From Demequina sediminis (GTDB taxonomy: Bacteria > Actinomycetota > Actinomycetes > Actinomycetales > Demequinaceae), in the NCBI RefSeq assembly GCF_030296675.1, contig NZ_AP027736.1:2108001-2172000 (forward strand): a stretch of DNA of 64,000 nucleotides, given 5' to 3'. Shown here in pieces: positions 1-8,625 of the stretch (its first letter is position 1; every line of letters begins with the position of its first letter). Made by a program: the position numbers and the translations under genes. The notes beneath the pieces are model-generated. The model saw nothing but the letters and a program-made list of their open reading frames with translations, ran no database searches and was not told the DNA's origin.

Positions 1-2
1 GC

Positions 3-392
3 CCGCTGGTCGACGGCTCCGGCACGTTCGACGGTCTCACTCTCGACGACCGCGACGTCATCCTGTGGTTCTGGGCGCCGTGGTGCCCCACGTGCCTGGC
101 CGAGGCGCCCGAGATCCTCGAGGCGATCCCTCAGCTTCCCGAGGGCGTCGAGGTCGTCGGACTTGCGGGACTGTCGGGCGACCTGGAGCACATGCAGGAG
201 TTCGTCGAGATCAGCAAGACCGGCGACATGACCCACGTCGCGGATCTCGACGGCGAGATCTGGCGCGGCTTCGACGTGGTGTCTCAGGCGACGCTGATGG
301 TGATCGACGACTCGGGCGAGGCCTACGAGCTGGGTGGCGGCACGACCGCCGAGGACCTCATCGAGTACGCCGAGAAGATCGCGTCCTCCTAG
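3..392 (+). CDS. Thioredoxin-fold (TlpA/redoxin-like) protein, 5' truncated
   Basis: The gene enters from the left edge; its frame is open from base 3 and ends at TAG 390-392. It encodes the C-terminal ~129 residues of a thioredoxin fold. The active site WFWAPWCPTC (about bases 66-95) has the CxxC pair, followed by the usual LAEAPEILEA helix and a later strand LMVIDDSGEAY. This pattern fits extracytoplasmic thiol-disulfide proteins of the TlpA/redoxin group. The signal peptide, if any, is off the window. The gene converges on the CcdA-like gene and overlaps its 3' end by 35 bp. CcdA passes electrons across the membrane to proteins of exactly this kind, so a shared thiol-reduction role is likely but inferred. 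Confidence 0.85.
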   Translation, partial: PLVDGSGTFDGLTLDDRDVILWFWAPWCPTCLAEAPEILEAIPQLPEGVEVVGLAGLSGDLEHMQEFVEISKTGDMTHVADLDGEIWRGFDVVSQATLMVIDDSGEAYELGGGTTAEDLIEYAEKIASS

Positions 393-1260
393 CGGCGATC
401 ACGACCGCGACCGCCGCCGCCGCGGCCACCGCCACGAGTGCCACCAACACGGCGGTGCCCCACGACTGAATCGCGAGCGAGATGCCCGACTGCCAGCGCG
501 CGGTCGCGAGCAACACCGGGTTGAGTGCGGTGATGCCGTAGCGCGGCAGGATCTCGGCCAGCGCGAACACCACCACGTAGATCCCGGCCGCCACCATGAG
601 CACGCCGCCGGCGCGCATGAGCAGCGGGGTGCGGCGCCGCAGGGCCGCCGCAGCGCCGGCGCCAGCCACCGCGGCCGCGAGCGAGACGAGCACGACAGTT
701 GCTCCCATGCCCACCGCGTACGCGACGAACGGGGCGATCGTCTGCGCGGGACCCGGTGCCGCGAGGGCCTGGGTGACCACGGTGAGGAACAGGCCGATCG
801 TGCAACTGAGCGAGGCGATCGCGAAGGATGCGCCATACGCGACTTGCGACGCGAACGTGCGCCCCGGGGCGTGCGACGCGCGACTCAGTGCTGCGAGCCC
901 CGGGCCGCGCAGCTCGCCGCGCGCCGTCATCACCACGCCGAGCCAGACCACCAGGACCCCGAGCGCCAGCGTCACCCACGACACATACGGCAGGACGGTG
1001 GCCTGCAGTCCCAGGCTGATGCCGCCGAAGACCAGGCCCAGCGCCGTGAAGATGGCCACAAACCCCGCCGTCATCGCAAGAGCGAAGCCCAACGCGCGAC
1101 GCAGGGCGACCGCGCGGGGAGGCGGGGCATCGTCCCCTCCCAGGGCGCCCGCGCTCCGGGTGATGATGACCGTGAGGTAGGCCGGCAGGAGCGCGAAGCC
1201 GCACGGGTTGAACGCGGCGACCGCGCCGAGGAGGAGGGCGTATGCGACGGCGTCGGCCAT
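358..1260 (-). CDS. ccdA: CcdA-like cytochrome c biogenesis / thiol-disulfide electron carrier
   Basis: A 300-residue polytopic membrane protein with about six transmembrane helices. The signature AAFNPCGFALLPAYL near the N-terminus is the first conserved cysteine/proline motif of CcdA/DsbD-beta proteins, and the later helix with SLSCTIGLFL supplies the second conserved cysteine. The family moves reducing equivalents from cytoplasmic thioredoxin to periplasmic or extracytoplasmic thioredoxin-fold proteins. I chose ATG 1258-1260 because AGGAG lies about six bases upstream; the frame is also open up to 1347, but that extension is charged and lacks a ribosome site. The gene is convergent with the thioredoxin-fold gene and divergent from aztD. 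Confidence 0.85.
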   Translation of the reverse strand: MADAVAYALLLGAVAAFNPCGFALLPAYLTVIITRSAGALGGDDAPPPRAVALRRALGFALAMTAGFVAIFTALGLVFGGISLGLQATVLPYVSWVTLALGVLVVWLGVVMTARGELRGPGLAALSRASHAPGRTFASQVAYGASFAIASLSCTIGLFLTVVTQALAAPGPAQTIAPFVAYAVGMGATVVLVSLAAAVAGAGAAAALRRRTPLLMRAGGVLMVAAGIYVVVFALAEILPRYGITALNPVLLATARWQSGISLAIQSWGTAVLVALVAVAAAAAVAVVIAARRTRSSRRTR

Positions 1261-1395
1261 GGGGACTCCTGGGTCGGGTGCCTGCTGTTCGGGTGTCTGC
1301 TGTTCGGAAACGTGGCGGCGGCGGACGGGCGACGATGCTTCGCTCACGCTAGTGGCCCACCTCGCCGCGGTCGGGGCGCCGCCTCCGACGAGATT

Positions 1396-1414
1396 GATAA
1401 TCGTTCTCGTTATC
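1396..1414. promoter_or_regulatory. Zur/Fur-family operator between ccdA and aztD
   Basis: The 19-bp near-palindrome GATAATCGTTCTCGTTATC closely resembles the Fur/Zur box consensus of two inverted GATAAT-type half sites. It lies 101 bp before aztD, a zinc-handling gene, so Zur repression under zinc sufficiency is the natural reading. The box is also upstream of the divergent ccdA gene, which it could serve. Confidence 0.65.
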
Positions 1415-1514
1415 CGGTAGGGTCACGCTGTGCGCCGATCAGGAGGCGCCGCCGGGAGCGATCCCGGACTCCCCGTTCACGGAAAGGCGGGCCCTCGACG
1501 GGCCTTGGTACCCG

Positions 1515-2825
1515 ATGTCCTTCTCACGCTCCGCGCGACGCGCCACCACGGCCGGCGTCGCGGCCCTGTCTCTTCTCGCACTGACCGCGTGCGCCTCAAC
1601 CGAGGCCGGCGAGTCCTCCCTCAGCGCCTCGCCAAGCGCCAGCGACGACCACGACGACCACGCCCACGAGGCCGCCCAGGCGACGGAGGCGACGGCCGCG
1701 ACCCCGCGCATCGTCCTCACGTATGACGGCGGGCTGGTCGTGCTCGACGCGAACTCGCTCGAGACCGAGGCGACCCTCGAGCTTCCCGGCTTCAATCGCA
1801 TCAGTTCCGTGGGCGACGGGCGTCACGTCGCGGTGTCGACCACTGGCGGCTGGGCGATCGTCGACGCCGGCACCTGGACGCAGGCGCACGGCGATCACGC
1901 GCACCACTTCACGTCCGAGCCCGCGCTCCACGAGGTGATCCTCGAGGCGGAGGAGCCTGGTCACGTGGTTCCGCACGACGGCCTCACGGCCTTCTTCGAC
2001 GATGGCACCGGCCAGATCACCGTGGTCGAGACCAGCGAGTGGGCGGACATGGTCGAGCACGAGCACCTCCACCCGATCCGCGAGTACACCACCGCCGAGG
2101 CGCACCACGGCGTCGCGGTCGCGACGGAGTCGGGCGAGCTGCTCGTGACGATCGGCGACGCGGACGGGCGCACTGGCGCGATGCTCCTCGATGAGGACGA
2201 TGCCGTCATCGCGTCGAGCGAGGAGTGCCCGGGCGTGCACGGCGAGACGGCCTTCACGGGCGCGTCGGGCGAGGCCTACTTCGTGACCGGCTGCGAGGAC
2301 GGCGCCCTGGTGTTCCACGGCGAGCACGTTCACAAGGTGGCAGCGCCCGACGCGTTCGGGCGGATCGGCAACGCGTTCGCTGTCGAGGGCTCCGACGTGG
2401 TCCTCACCGACTACAAGACGGATCCCGAGGGCGGTATCGGCCTCACGCAGGTGACGCTGCTGGACGTGGCGAGCGAGTCGCTCACCGTGATCGACGCGTT
2501 CCCGGGAGCGGATGCGCAGTACACGTGGCGCGGGCTGGCCCGCGGCGCGGACGGCGAGGCCCTGGTGCTCGGCACGGACGGGGCGCTGCGCGTGCTCGAC
2601 CCCGCGACGGGCGACGTGGTGCGCGCCATTGACGTGATCGACGGCTGGGAGATCCCCGAGGAGTGGCAGACCGCCCACCCGGCGCTCACGGTGCTCGCTG
2701 GCATGGCCTACGTGACGGAGCCGGCGACCGGCGAGGTGCACATCGTCGACTACGCGGGCGGCGAGGTGTGGAAGTCCGTCGAGGTGGGTGTCGAGATGAA
2801 CGAGATGGTCGGCGTGACCGGCTAA
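1515..2825 (+). CDS. aztD: Zinc metallochaperone AztD-like beta-propeller lipoprotein
   Basis: The 436-residue product starts with a lipoprotein signal peptide (LSLLALTACAS, lipobox cysteine about residue 26). A His/Asp-rich flexible stretch (DDHDDHAHEA) follows, then repeated beta-propeller strands such as IVLTYDGGLVVLDANSL and GRHVAVSTTGGWAIVDA. Further His clusters (GDHAHHF, EHEHLHP) fit zinc binding. AztD is a secreted or periplasmic chaperone that hands zinc to the substrate-binding protein AztC of the AztABC importer; no AztABC genes are in this window. The Zur-like box upstream supports zinc regulation. The ribosome site is weak. Family assignment is from the His-rich leader plus propeller pattern. 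Confidence 0.75.
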   Translation: MSFSRSARRATTAGVAALSLLALTACASTEAGESSLSASPSASDDHDDHAHEAAQATEATAATPRIVLTYDGGLVVLDANSLETEATLELPGFNRISSVGDGRHVAVSTTGGWAIVDAGTWTQAHGDHAHHFTSEPALHEVILEAEEPGHVVPHDGLTAFFDDGTGQITVVETSEWADMVEHEHLHPIREYTTAEAHHGVAVATESGELLVTIGDADGRTGAMLLDEDDAVIASSEECPGVHGETAFTGASGEAYFVTGCEDGALVFHGEHVHKVAAPDAFGRIGNAFAVEGSDVVLTDYKTDPEGGIGLTQVTLLDVASESLTVIDAFPGADAQYTWRGLARGADGEALVLGTDGALRVLDPATGDVVRAIDVIDGWEIPEEWQTAHPALTVLAGMAYVTEPATGEVHIVDYAGGEVWKSVEVGVEMNEMVGVTG

Positions 2826-2839
2826 CGGTTGCGAGAGCG

Positions 2840-2873
2840 GAAGCGGCCGAGCCTCGACAGGCTCGGCCGCTTC
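2840..2873 (+). terminator. Rho-independent terminator after aztD
   Basis: A perfect 15-bp stem, GAAGCGGCCGAGCCT pairing with AGGCTCGGCCGCTTC, closes a CGAC tetraloop 15 bp after the aztD stop. The T tract is poor, as is usual in high-GC actinobacteria. Confidence 0.8.
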
Positions 2874-2927
2874 TGCGCGCGCCGCTGCCCCCTCTTGCGC
2901 CACCGCCCCTCGGCGTGTGACGATAGC

Positions 2928-2959
2928 GATGTATCGTTCAGTATCGTTCGCGATACATC
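2928..2959. promoter_or_regulatory. Inverted-repeat operator of the PadR-family gene
   Basis: A 9-bp perfect inverted repeat, GATGTATCG (2928-2936) and CGATACATC (2951-2959), contains the ATGT...ACAT pattern typical of PadR operators. A further TATCG copy lies between the arms. It ends just before the ribosome site of the PadR gene, so autorepression is likely. Confidence 0.6.
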
Positions 2960-2973
2960 CGAAGGAGGTCATC

Positions 2974-3531
2974 ATGGGTGAGTTTCGTACCGGAGGGCAC
3001 GGCGGCCGTGGCTTTGGCACGCTGCCGTCGGCCGACGAGATGTGGGAGGCGATGGACCAGCTGCGCTCGGGCTTCGAGAAGCGCGTCGGGTCGCGCATGG
3101 GGCGCGGTGACGTGAGGGCCGCGGTCCTGTCTCTCCTCTCCGAGCAGCCGATGCACGGCTACCAGGTGATTCGCGAGATCGAGTCCCGCACGGGCGGGCG
3201 CTGGAAGCCCAGCGCCGGGTCGATCTACCCGACGCTGCAGCTGCTGGCCGACGAGGGCCTGGTGGTCGCGGAGACCGCTCAGGACCGCAAGATCTACTCG
3301 CTCACCGAGGACGGCCGCGCCGAGGCCGCGAAGTCCGCGGCTCACGTGCCGTGGTCGGACACCGCGACCCACGAGGGAACGGGCCGTGGAGCGCTGCCCA
3401 AGGCGGGCATCGACCTCGCGCAGGCCGTGTCTCAGGTCGCGCGCACCGGCACCGCGGAGCAGCAGGCGAAGGCCGTCGAGGTGCTGGACGCCGCGCGACG
3501 TAGCATGTACTCGATCCTCGCTCAGGAGTGA
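2974..3531 (+). CDS. PadR-family transcriptional regulator
   Basis: A 185-residue protein with a glycine-rich N-terminal tail and a winged helix at about residues 45-115 (DVRAAVLSLLSEQPMHGYQV, then AGSIYPTLQLLADEGLV), which is the PadR signature. The C-terminal part probably dimerises. PadR proteins are ligand-responsive repressors, often of their own gene and of a neighbouring membrane or efflux gene. I chose ATG 2974 because the perfect GAAGGAGG site (2961-2968) sits five bases upstream; the frame is open further up but crosses the operator. The UbiB-type kinase gene begins 38 bp downstream and is probably co-transcribed. Confidence 0.85.
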   Translation: MGEFRTGGHGGRGFGTLPSADEMWEAMDQLRSGFEKRVGSRMGRGDVRAAVLSLLSEQPMHGYQVIREIESRTGGRWKPSAGSIYPTLQLLADEGLVVAETAQDRKIYSLTEDGRAEAAKSAAHVPWSDTATHEGTGRGALPKAGIDLAQAVSQVARTGTAEQQAKAVEVLDAARRSMYSILAQE

Positions 3532-3569
3532 CGCCAGTCGATCAGGTCCGGCGGGGGCAAGGAGGATCG

Positions 3570-5248
3570 ATGCCCGACGTCGCCCACGGTCGCGCCCGCT
3601 ACCGCCGCATCCTGCGTTTTGCCGCCTGGCACCTCGCGGTGACGTGGTGGTACGAGATCGTGCTGCCGAGCATCGGCCTGTCGCGCATCGCGGAGCGCAC
3701 GCGCAACGGACGGATGAAGACCTTCGCGCGCCGCTTCCGCCACCTCGCCGTGGACCTGGGCGGGCTGATGATCAAGCTCGGCCAGTTCATGTCCTCGCGA
3801 CTCGACGTGCTGCCGCCGGAGATCACCAAGGAGCTCGAGGACCTGCAGGACGAGGTCCCGCCCGTGCCCTTCGATGCGATCCGCGCGCTCGCGGAGGCCG
3901 AGCTGGGCGTGCCGCTCGAGCAGGTCTACGCGTCGATCGATGAGGTCCCTGTGGCCGCCGCGTCGCTGGGCCAGGCATACCGGGCGCGCCTGGGAGAGCA
4001 CGACTCCGCCGAGGCCGGCTTTGCGGACGTGGTGGTCAAGGTGCAGCGCCCGGGGATCCGCGACATCGTGGACGTCGACCTCGCCGCGCTGCGGAAGGTG
4101 GGCGGGTGGCTGAGCCGCGTGCGGCTCGTCAATCGCCGCGTCGACATGCCCGCCCTGGTCGAGGAGTTCGCGCAGACCAGCCTCGAGGAGATCGACTATC
4201 TCCACGAGGGGGTCAACTCCGAGCGCTTCGCGGCCAACTTCGCCGACGAGCCGCGCGTGCGAGTCCCCGCCGTGGTGTGGGAGCGCACCACGCGGCAGGT
4301 GCTCACGCTTGAGGACGTCACCGCGATCAAGATCACGGATCACGCGGGCCTTCGCGAGGCCGGCATCGACCCCGCCGACGTCGCGAACGCCTTCGCCGCG
4401 GTCATGTTCGATCAGCTCTTCCTCCACGGCTTCTTCCATGCTGACCCCCACCCGGGCAACCTCTTTGTCACCCCGGGCGAGGCCGGCATCGGCGCCCCGG
4501 ACTGGACCCTCACCTTCATCGACTTCGGGATGATGGGAGAGGTCCCCTCCCAGCTGCGCGGCACTTTGCGTTCGCTGGTGATCGCGGCGGCGACGCGGGA
4601 CGGTCGCGGCATGGTGGGCGCGATGCGCGAGGCGGGCGTTCTCCTGCCCTCGGCGGACACGGTCGAGCTTGAGCGGGTGATGACCCAGGTCTTCGCGCGC
4701 TTTGGCGGGATGGGTTTCGCGGAGCTGCGCGAGGTCGACCCGCGCGAGTTCCGCGACTTCGCGCTCGAGTTCAGCGACGTGATGCTGACGCTGCCGTTCC
4801 AGCTCCCCGAGAACTTCCTGCTCATCATGCGTGCGGTGTCGCTGACCTCGGGCGTGTGCAGCGCGCTGGACCCGGCGTACAACCTGTGGGATTCGGTCGA
4901 GCCCTACGCGCAGAAGCTGTTGCGCAGCGAGGGCGGCAATCTCATGGGCGACGTCGCGCGCGAGGCGGTCGAGGTCGCCCAGATCGCGTGGCGCCTGCCC
5001 AAGCGGCTCGACGGAGTGCTCGATCGCGTCGAGGACGGCAGTCTCGCGGTGACGTCGCCACGCGTCGAGGCGGCGATCGCGCGCGTGGATCGGACGGGCA
5101 GGCGGCTGGTGGCCGCGGTCCTGTTCGCCGGCTTGCTCATCGCGGGCGCGGTTCTGCGGGGGGACGATGCCGGGCTGGGCAACGTGCTCATGGTCGCCTC
5201 CGCGGTGCCCGGGTTGCTCGCGGTGCTGGGGGGCGGCGGATCGGGTAG
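3570..5248 (+). CDS. ABC1/UbiB (AarF) family kinase-like protein, 3' end frameshifted in this sequence
   Basis: All UbiB-family hallmarks are present in order: the KxGQ motif (LMIKLGQFMSSR), an Ala-rich loop (AAASLGQAYRA), the ATP-site lysine (VVVKVQRPG), the catalytic HADPHPGN, and a DFG-type metal motif (FIDFGMMG). A C-terminal membrane hairpin follows. Bacterial members act as ATPase/kinase-like factors in quinone or lipid homeostasis. The start ATG 3570 has AAGGAGG upstream. The frame as given runs on to 5684, antisense to the next gene. One extra G in the run 5228-5233 would bring the frame to the TAG at 5246-5248 and give 559 residues, the normal family length. I therefore give that end and infer a missing base. 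Confidence 0.8.
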
Positions 5249-5270
5249 GTGGGTTGGCGGGGGCAGTTGC

Positions 5271-7691
5271 CTACAACTCCCCGGTCCGCTCCAGGTACTT
5301 CATAGCCACGTAGCCCAGCGGAATCCGCAGCCAGTACGTCAGCAGGCGGTACACGAGCACGACGGACAGCGCGAGCGCATAGGGCAGCCCGGCACCCGTG
5401 AGGCCGGTCGTGAGCGCGAGCTCCACGGCGCCCAAACCACCCGGAGTCGGCACGGCGGCACCCACCGCGTTGCCCACGAAGAACAGCACCGCGAGGTCGA
5501 TCAGCGGCAGTTCGCGCCCGAAGGCCGACAGCGACGCGTGGAAGGCTCCCACGAATCCGATCGTCAGCAGCAGGTTGCCGCCCAGCCCCAGCGCGAGGCG
5601 CCACGGCTGCCCGATCACCTGGGTGAGGCGCGGCCAGGTCTGGCGGATCGTGGGCATGATGCGCCGCTTCGCCCACGCGCGTAGGCGCGGCACGGACAGC
5701 GCGGCGGCCGCGACCAGAGCCACCACCGCGAGACCGATCAGCACGGACGTGCTCGGCAGCGCCGCGAGCACTCCCTGCGAGCCCGAGCCGAGCGTGAGCA
5801 CCACGAGTCCCACGATGGTCACGACCACGGAACTCACCTGCACCAGGGCGACGGTCGCGACCGCGAGCGGCGTCTGCACCTTGCGCTTGGTGAGCAGGCG
5901 CAGGTTGAGCGCCGCGGGACCCACGCCGGCGGGCACCGCGACCGAGATGTACGCGGCCGCCACCTGCGTGAGCAGCACGCGCGAGAACGGGATGCGAACC
6001 GGGCTGAACGCCGCCAGCGCGAGCGCCGCGCCCACGAACGTAAGCAGCGCCCAACCGAATCCCACGAGCAGCCACCACGGATTCGCCTGCTGGACCGCCT
6101 CGAGGAATTGCTGCGTGTTGAACTTCACGGCCACAAACCCGACCGCGAAGATGCCCAGGCCCAGCGTCGCGATGGTGCGCCACCCGAAGCGCGTGATGTT
6201 CTCGCTCGAGACCTCGGCGTCCGGCGACCGCTCGAGGATCTGCTCGCGCACCGCCTCGAGCACCTTGGGGTGCTCGCTCGCCTTGAGTGCGGCGCGGGTT
6301 CCGGCCGGGAGGACGATGCCCTGGAGGAGTGGGGCGGCCTGCTCCACCTGGGAGGGGCCCAGGCTGCGGAACGCGGACTCGACGGCGCGCTCGGGGCCCA
6401 CCTTCGCGGCGGTGAGCGCGAGCACCTGGGCGACGTCGATCCGCTGCGCGAGCACGCTCGTGGCCACCTCGCCCATCTCCCACGAGGTCAGCCAGATCGT
6501 CGGCTCGTCGAGCGGAGAGTCCACGCCCACGAGGACGGTGTCCGCGTCGAGGCGACGGTGCGAGATTCCCGCGCGGTGCGCGCGGCCGACCTCGGCCCAC
6601 ACCGCGTCCAAGAGGTCGTCGCCGACCTCGTCGTCCGGGACATCGGCGAAGGGTCGCGCGGCGGGAGGGCGTTGATAGACCAGCAGCATCGTGTCGCGGA
6701 TCTGACCCATCCCGAGCACCCGGCTGGTGCGCACCCCGGCGACCCGCGCCGCGTGCGACACGAGCGCCGTCGCCTCCGCACTCTGGCGCAGCGAGACGTC
6801 GGCGCGCGTGTCGATCCCGCGCAGCCGCAGCGAGGTCCACAGCCTCGAGGCGAATCCTGCCGCCTGCTGGTCGCCGTCGAGAGCGACCACCAACAGGTGG
6901 TGCTGCTGCACGGTGGTGAGCGCGTACACGCGGCCCTCGCGGGTGCGCGCGAGCGCCGCGGTGACCGCGTCGAGCTCGGGCTGCGTGGTCAGGTGGCTCA
7001 TGTCCGCGCGCACCAGCGTGCGCGGCTCGAAGCCCGCGCGGCGCAGGCCCTCGACCAGCGCCTCGCCATACGCGCGGTCGGCGGTGGACCCCACCCAGTA
7101 GCGCAGCGAGAGCCCCGCGATCCGTCCCAGCAGGACGGTGAGCAACGCCGCGGGGATCGTGACCACGCCAAAGATGACCGCGATCGCCAAGGCGAACCAC
7201 AGGACGTTCCAGGACACCGAGAGCGAGCGGCGCGTCGACCGCCGACCCGCGGCGGTGAGCAGAGCGGCGATGGCCGCGACGTACGCGGGCAGCTGCAGCG
7301 TCTCCCACCCGCGCGGCGTGAGGCTGTCCTGGAGCTCGGGCGTGCCCCACTCGAGCAGCACCAGCGCGACGATCAGCGTGAGGATCACCGCGATCATCGC
7401 GGCACCGAGCGCCTCGATGATGCGGCGCGGCTCGCGGCGCACCAGCAGGTCGATGATCATGATCGTCGGGATCACCACGGACAGGATCCCCGTGAAGATG
7501 TTGACCGGCGCCACGAGTAGTCGCTGCAGCAGCGGCGAGATCGAGGCGATGTCCTGCGTCAGGCCCTCGGTGGTGCCGAGCGCGAACTCCGCGATGAGCA
7601 GCACCAGCACGATTCCCAGGCCCGTTGCGAGCAGCGCGATGACGTCGGTGAAGCGACGCACCCTGGTCTCGGGCTCATCGACGATCCGCAC
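5271..7691 (-). CDS. YbhN/AglD-type flippase-like membrane protein with degenerate kinase lobe
   Basis: An 806-residue membrane protein starting at GTG 7691. The N-terminal ~200 residues hold about six transmembrane helices. A soluble middle part (about 220-480) looks like the C-lobe of a protein kinase, but the catalytic loop reads SHRRLDADTVLV, with no catalytic Asp or Asn, and the DFG position is not kept. The C-terminal ~300 residues form the lysylphosphatidylglycerol synthase TM domain (UPF0104/YbhN), with SVAVPAGVGPAALNLRLL and VGNAVGAAVPTPGGLGAVEL as its glycine-rich motifs. The family contains lipid or polyprenol-linked sugar flippases. Large fusions of this layout occur in actinobacteria. 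It converges on the UbiB-type gene. The lipid substrate is unknown. Confidence 0.7.
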   Translation of the reverse strand: MRIVDEPETRVRRFTDVIALLATGLGIVLVLLIAEFALGTTEGLTQDIASISPLLQRLLVAPVNIFTGILSVVIPTIMIIDLLVRREPRRIIEALGAAMIAVILTLIVALVLLEWGTPELQDSLTPRGWETLQLPAYVAAIAALLTAAGRRSTRRSLSVSWNVLWFALAIAVIFGVVTIPAALLTVLLGRIAGLSLRYWVGSTADRAYGEALVEGLRRAGFEPRTLVRADMSHLTTQPELDAVTAALARTREGRVYALTTVQQHHLLVVALDGDQQAAGFASRLWTSLRLRGIDTRADVSLRQSAEATALVSHAARVAGVRTSRVLGMGQIRDTMLLVYQRPPAARPFADVPDDEVGDDLLDAVWAEVGRAHRAGISHRRLDADTVLVGVDSPLDEPTIWLTSWEMGEVATSVLAQRIDVAQVLALTAAKVGPERAVESAFRSLGPSQVEQAAPLLQGIVLPAGTRAALKASEHPKVLEAVREQILERSPDAEVSSENITRFGWRTIATLGLGIFAVGFVAVKFNTQQFLEAVQQANPWWLLVGFGWALLTFVGAALALAAFSPVRIPFSRVLLTQVAAAYISVAVPAGVGPAALNLRLLTKRKVQTPLAVATVALVQVSSVVVTIVGLVVLTLGSGSQGVLAALPSTSVLIGLAVVALVAAAALSVPRLRAWAKRRIMPTIRQTWPRLTQVIGQPWRLALGLGGNLLLTIGFVGAFHASLSAFGRELPLIDLAVLFFVGNAVGAAVPTPGGLGAVELALTTGLTGAGLPYALALSVVLVYRLLTYWLRIPLGYVAMKYLERTGEL

Positions 7692-7783
7692 GGGGCGCGC
7701 CGTCGCGCGTCACGGGTGCGTCGGCGGCCATGCGGAGAGTCTACGGGCGAGGCGGGCGTGCGGCCCCAGCGGACGAGCGCCGG

Positions 7784-8572
7784 TCACGCGACACCCAGCG
7801 CGTCGAGCCACTCGGCCGGCACCACCTCGGGCCCGATGAAGGCGACCGCGTCGAGGGTCCAGTGCGCGAGCACCAGCGGCGCTAGCCGCCCGCGCCTCAC
7901 GAACACCCAGCCGAACACCAGTCCCATCACCACGTTCCCGAGCGCCATCGGCCAGCCCTGGTAGAGGTGATAGGCGCCACGGATGAGCGCCGCGATGATG
8001 ATCGCCGTCCACGGCGAGCGGCCCAGGTCGCGCAGTCGCGTCACCACGAAGCCCACGACCACGAACTCCTCAAGCACCCCCGCCGCCGCGGCGGACAGCA
8101 GCAGGATCGTGGCGGCCCACCACATCTCGGGAAGCCCCGAGGTGTCGATGCGCACGGTCTGACCCAGGGCGCGCGACACGGCGTACAACGCGAGACCCGG
8201 TAGCCCAATCATCGCGGCGAGCGCGACGCCCCACCCGGCATCGTTCCACCACGCGCGCGCGGGCCCCACGAGCCCCAGCCGCGCGCGCCACGACGCGCCG
8301 TGCTGGCTCAGCAGGTACAGCGCGAGCACCACCGGCATGAGCGAGAAGCCGATCCTCAGGATCTGGATGATCAGGTCGATCACGTCGACCTGGGACTGGC
8401 TGGGGTTGAGCGTGGTGGTCTGTCCGCCGATCGGTGTGGGCTGGAGGTAGCGCTCCACGAGTCGCACCGCGGAGTACACCGCGCTCTGACCCAGCGACAT
8501 CCCCAGGAGGATCCAGAGTTCGGCGCGCATCCGCGGTCGCGTGGGCAGTGCGGCGGCGGTCTCCATGGTCAC
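7784..8572 (-). CDS. CPBP-family (CAAX-like) intramembrane metalloprotease
   Basis: A 262-residue protein with about seven transmembrane helices. The three CPBP motifs are visible: a glutamate pair in VLEEFVVVGFVVTRLRD, a histidine in AYHLYQGW, and the final LVLAHWTLDA with histidine and aspartate. In this family these residues bind zinc and cleave membrane substrates, or act as immunity or maturation factors for bacteriocins. The start could be Met1 or Met3 and no strong ribosome site separates them. The gene lies between the flippase-like gene and a divergent MOSC gene; no bacteriocin-like gene is adjacent. Confidence 0.75.
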   Translation of the reverse strand: MTMETAAALPTRPRMRAELWILLGMSLGQSAVYSAVRLVERYLQPTPIGGQTTTLNPSQSQVDVIDLIIQILRIGFSLMPVVLALYLLSQHGASWRARLGLVGPARAWWNDAGWGVALAAMIGLPGLALYAVSRALGQTVRIDTSGLPEMWWAATILLLSAAAAGVLEEFVVVGFVVTRLRDLGRSPWTAIIIAALIRGAYHLYQGWPMALGNVVMGLVFGWVFVRRGRLAPLVLAHWTLDAVAFIGPEVVPAEWLDALGVA

Positions 8573-8625
8573 GCCACTCTAACGACCCTTCCCGCGCCCC
8601 CGGTTCCCGCCCCTACCCTGGCGTC

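Noticed and set aside
1515..3098. Long minus-strand frame opposite aztD and the PadR gene
   Set aside because: His/Val/Arg-rich antisense composition, no start signal, and the plus-strand genes are clearly real.
5249..5684. C-terminal extension of the UbiB-type protein
   Set aside because: It is antisense to the flippase-like gene and appears only because of a probable missing G at 5228-5233.
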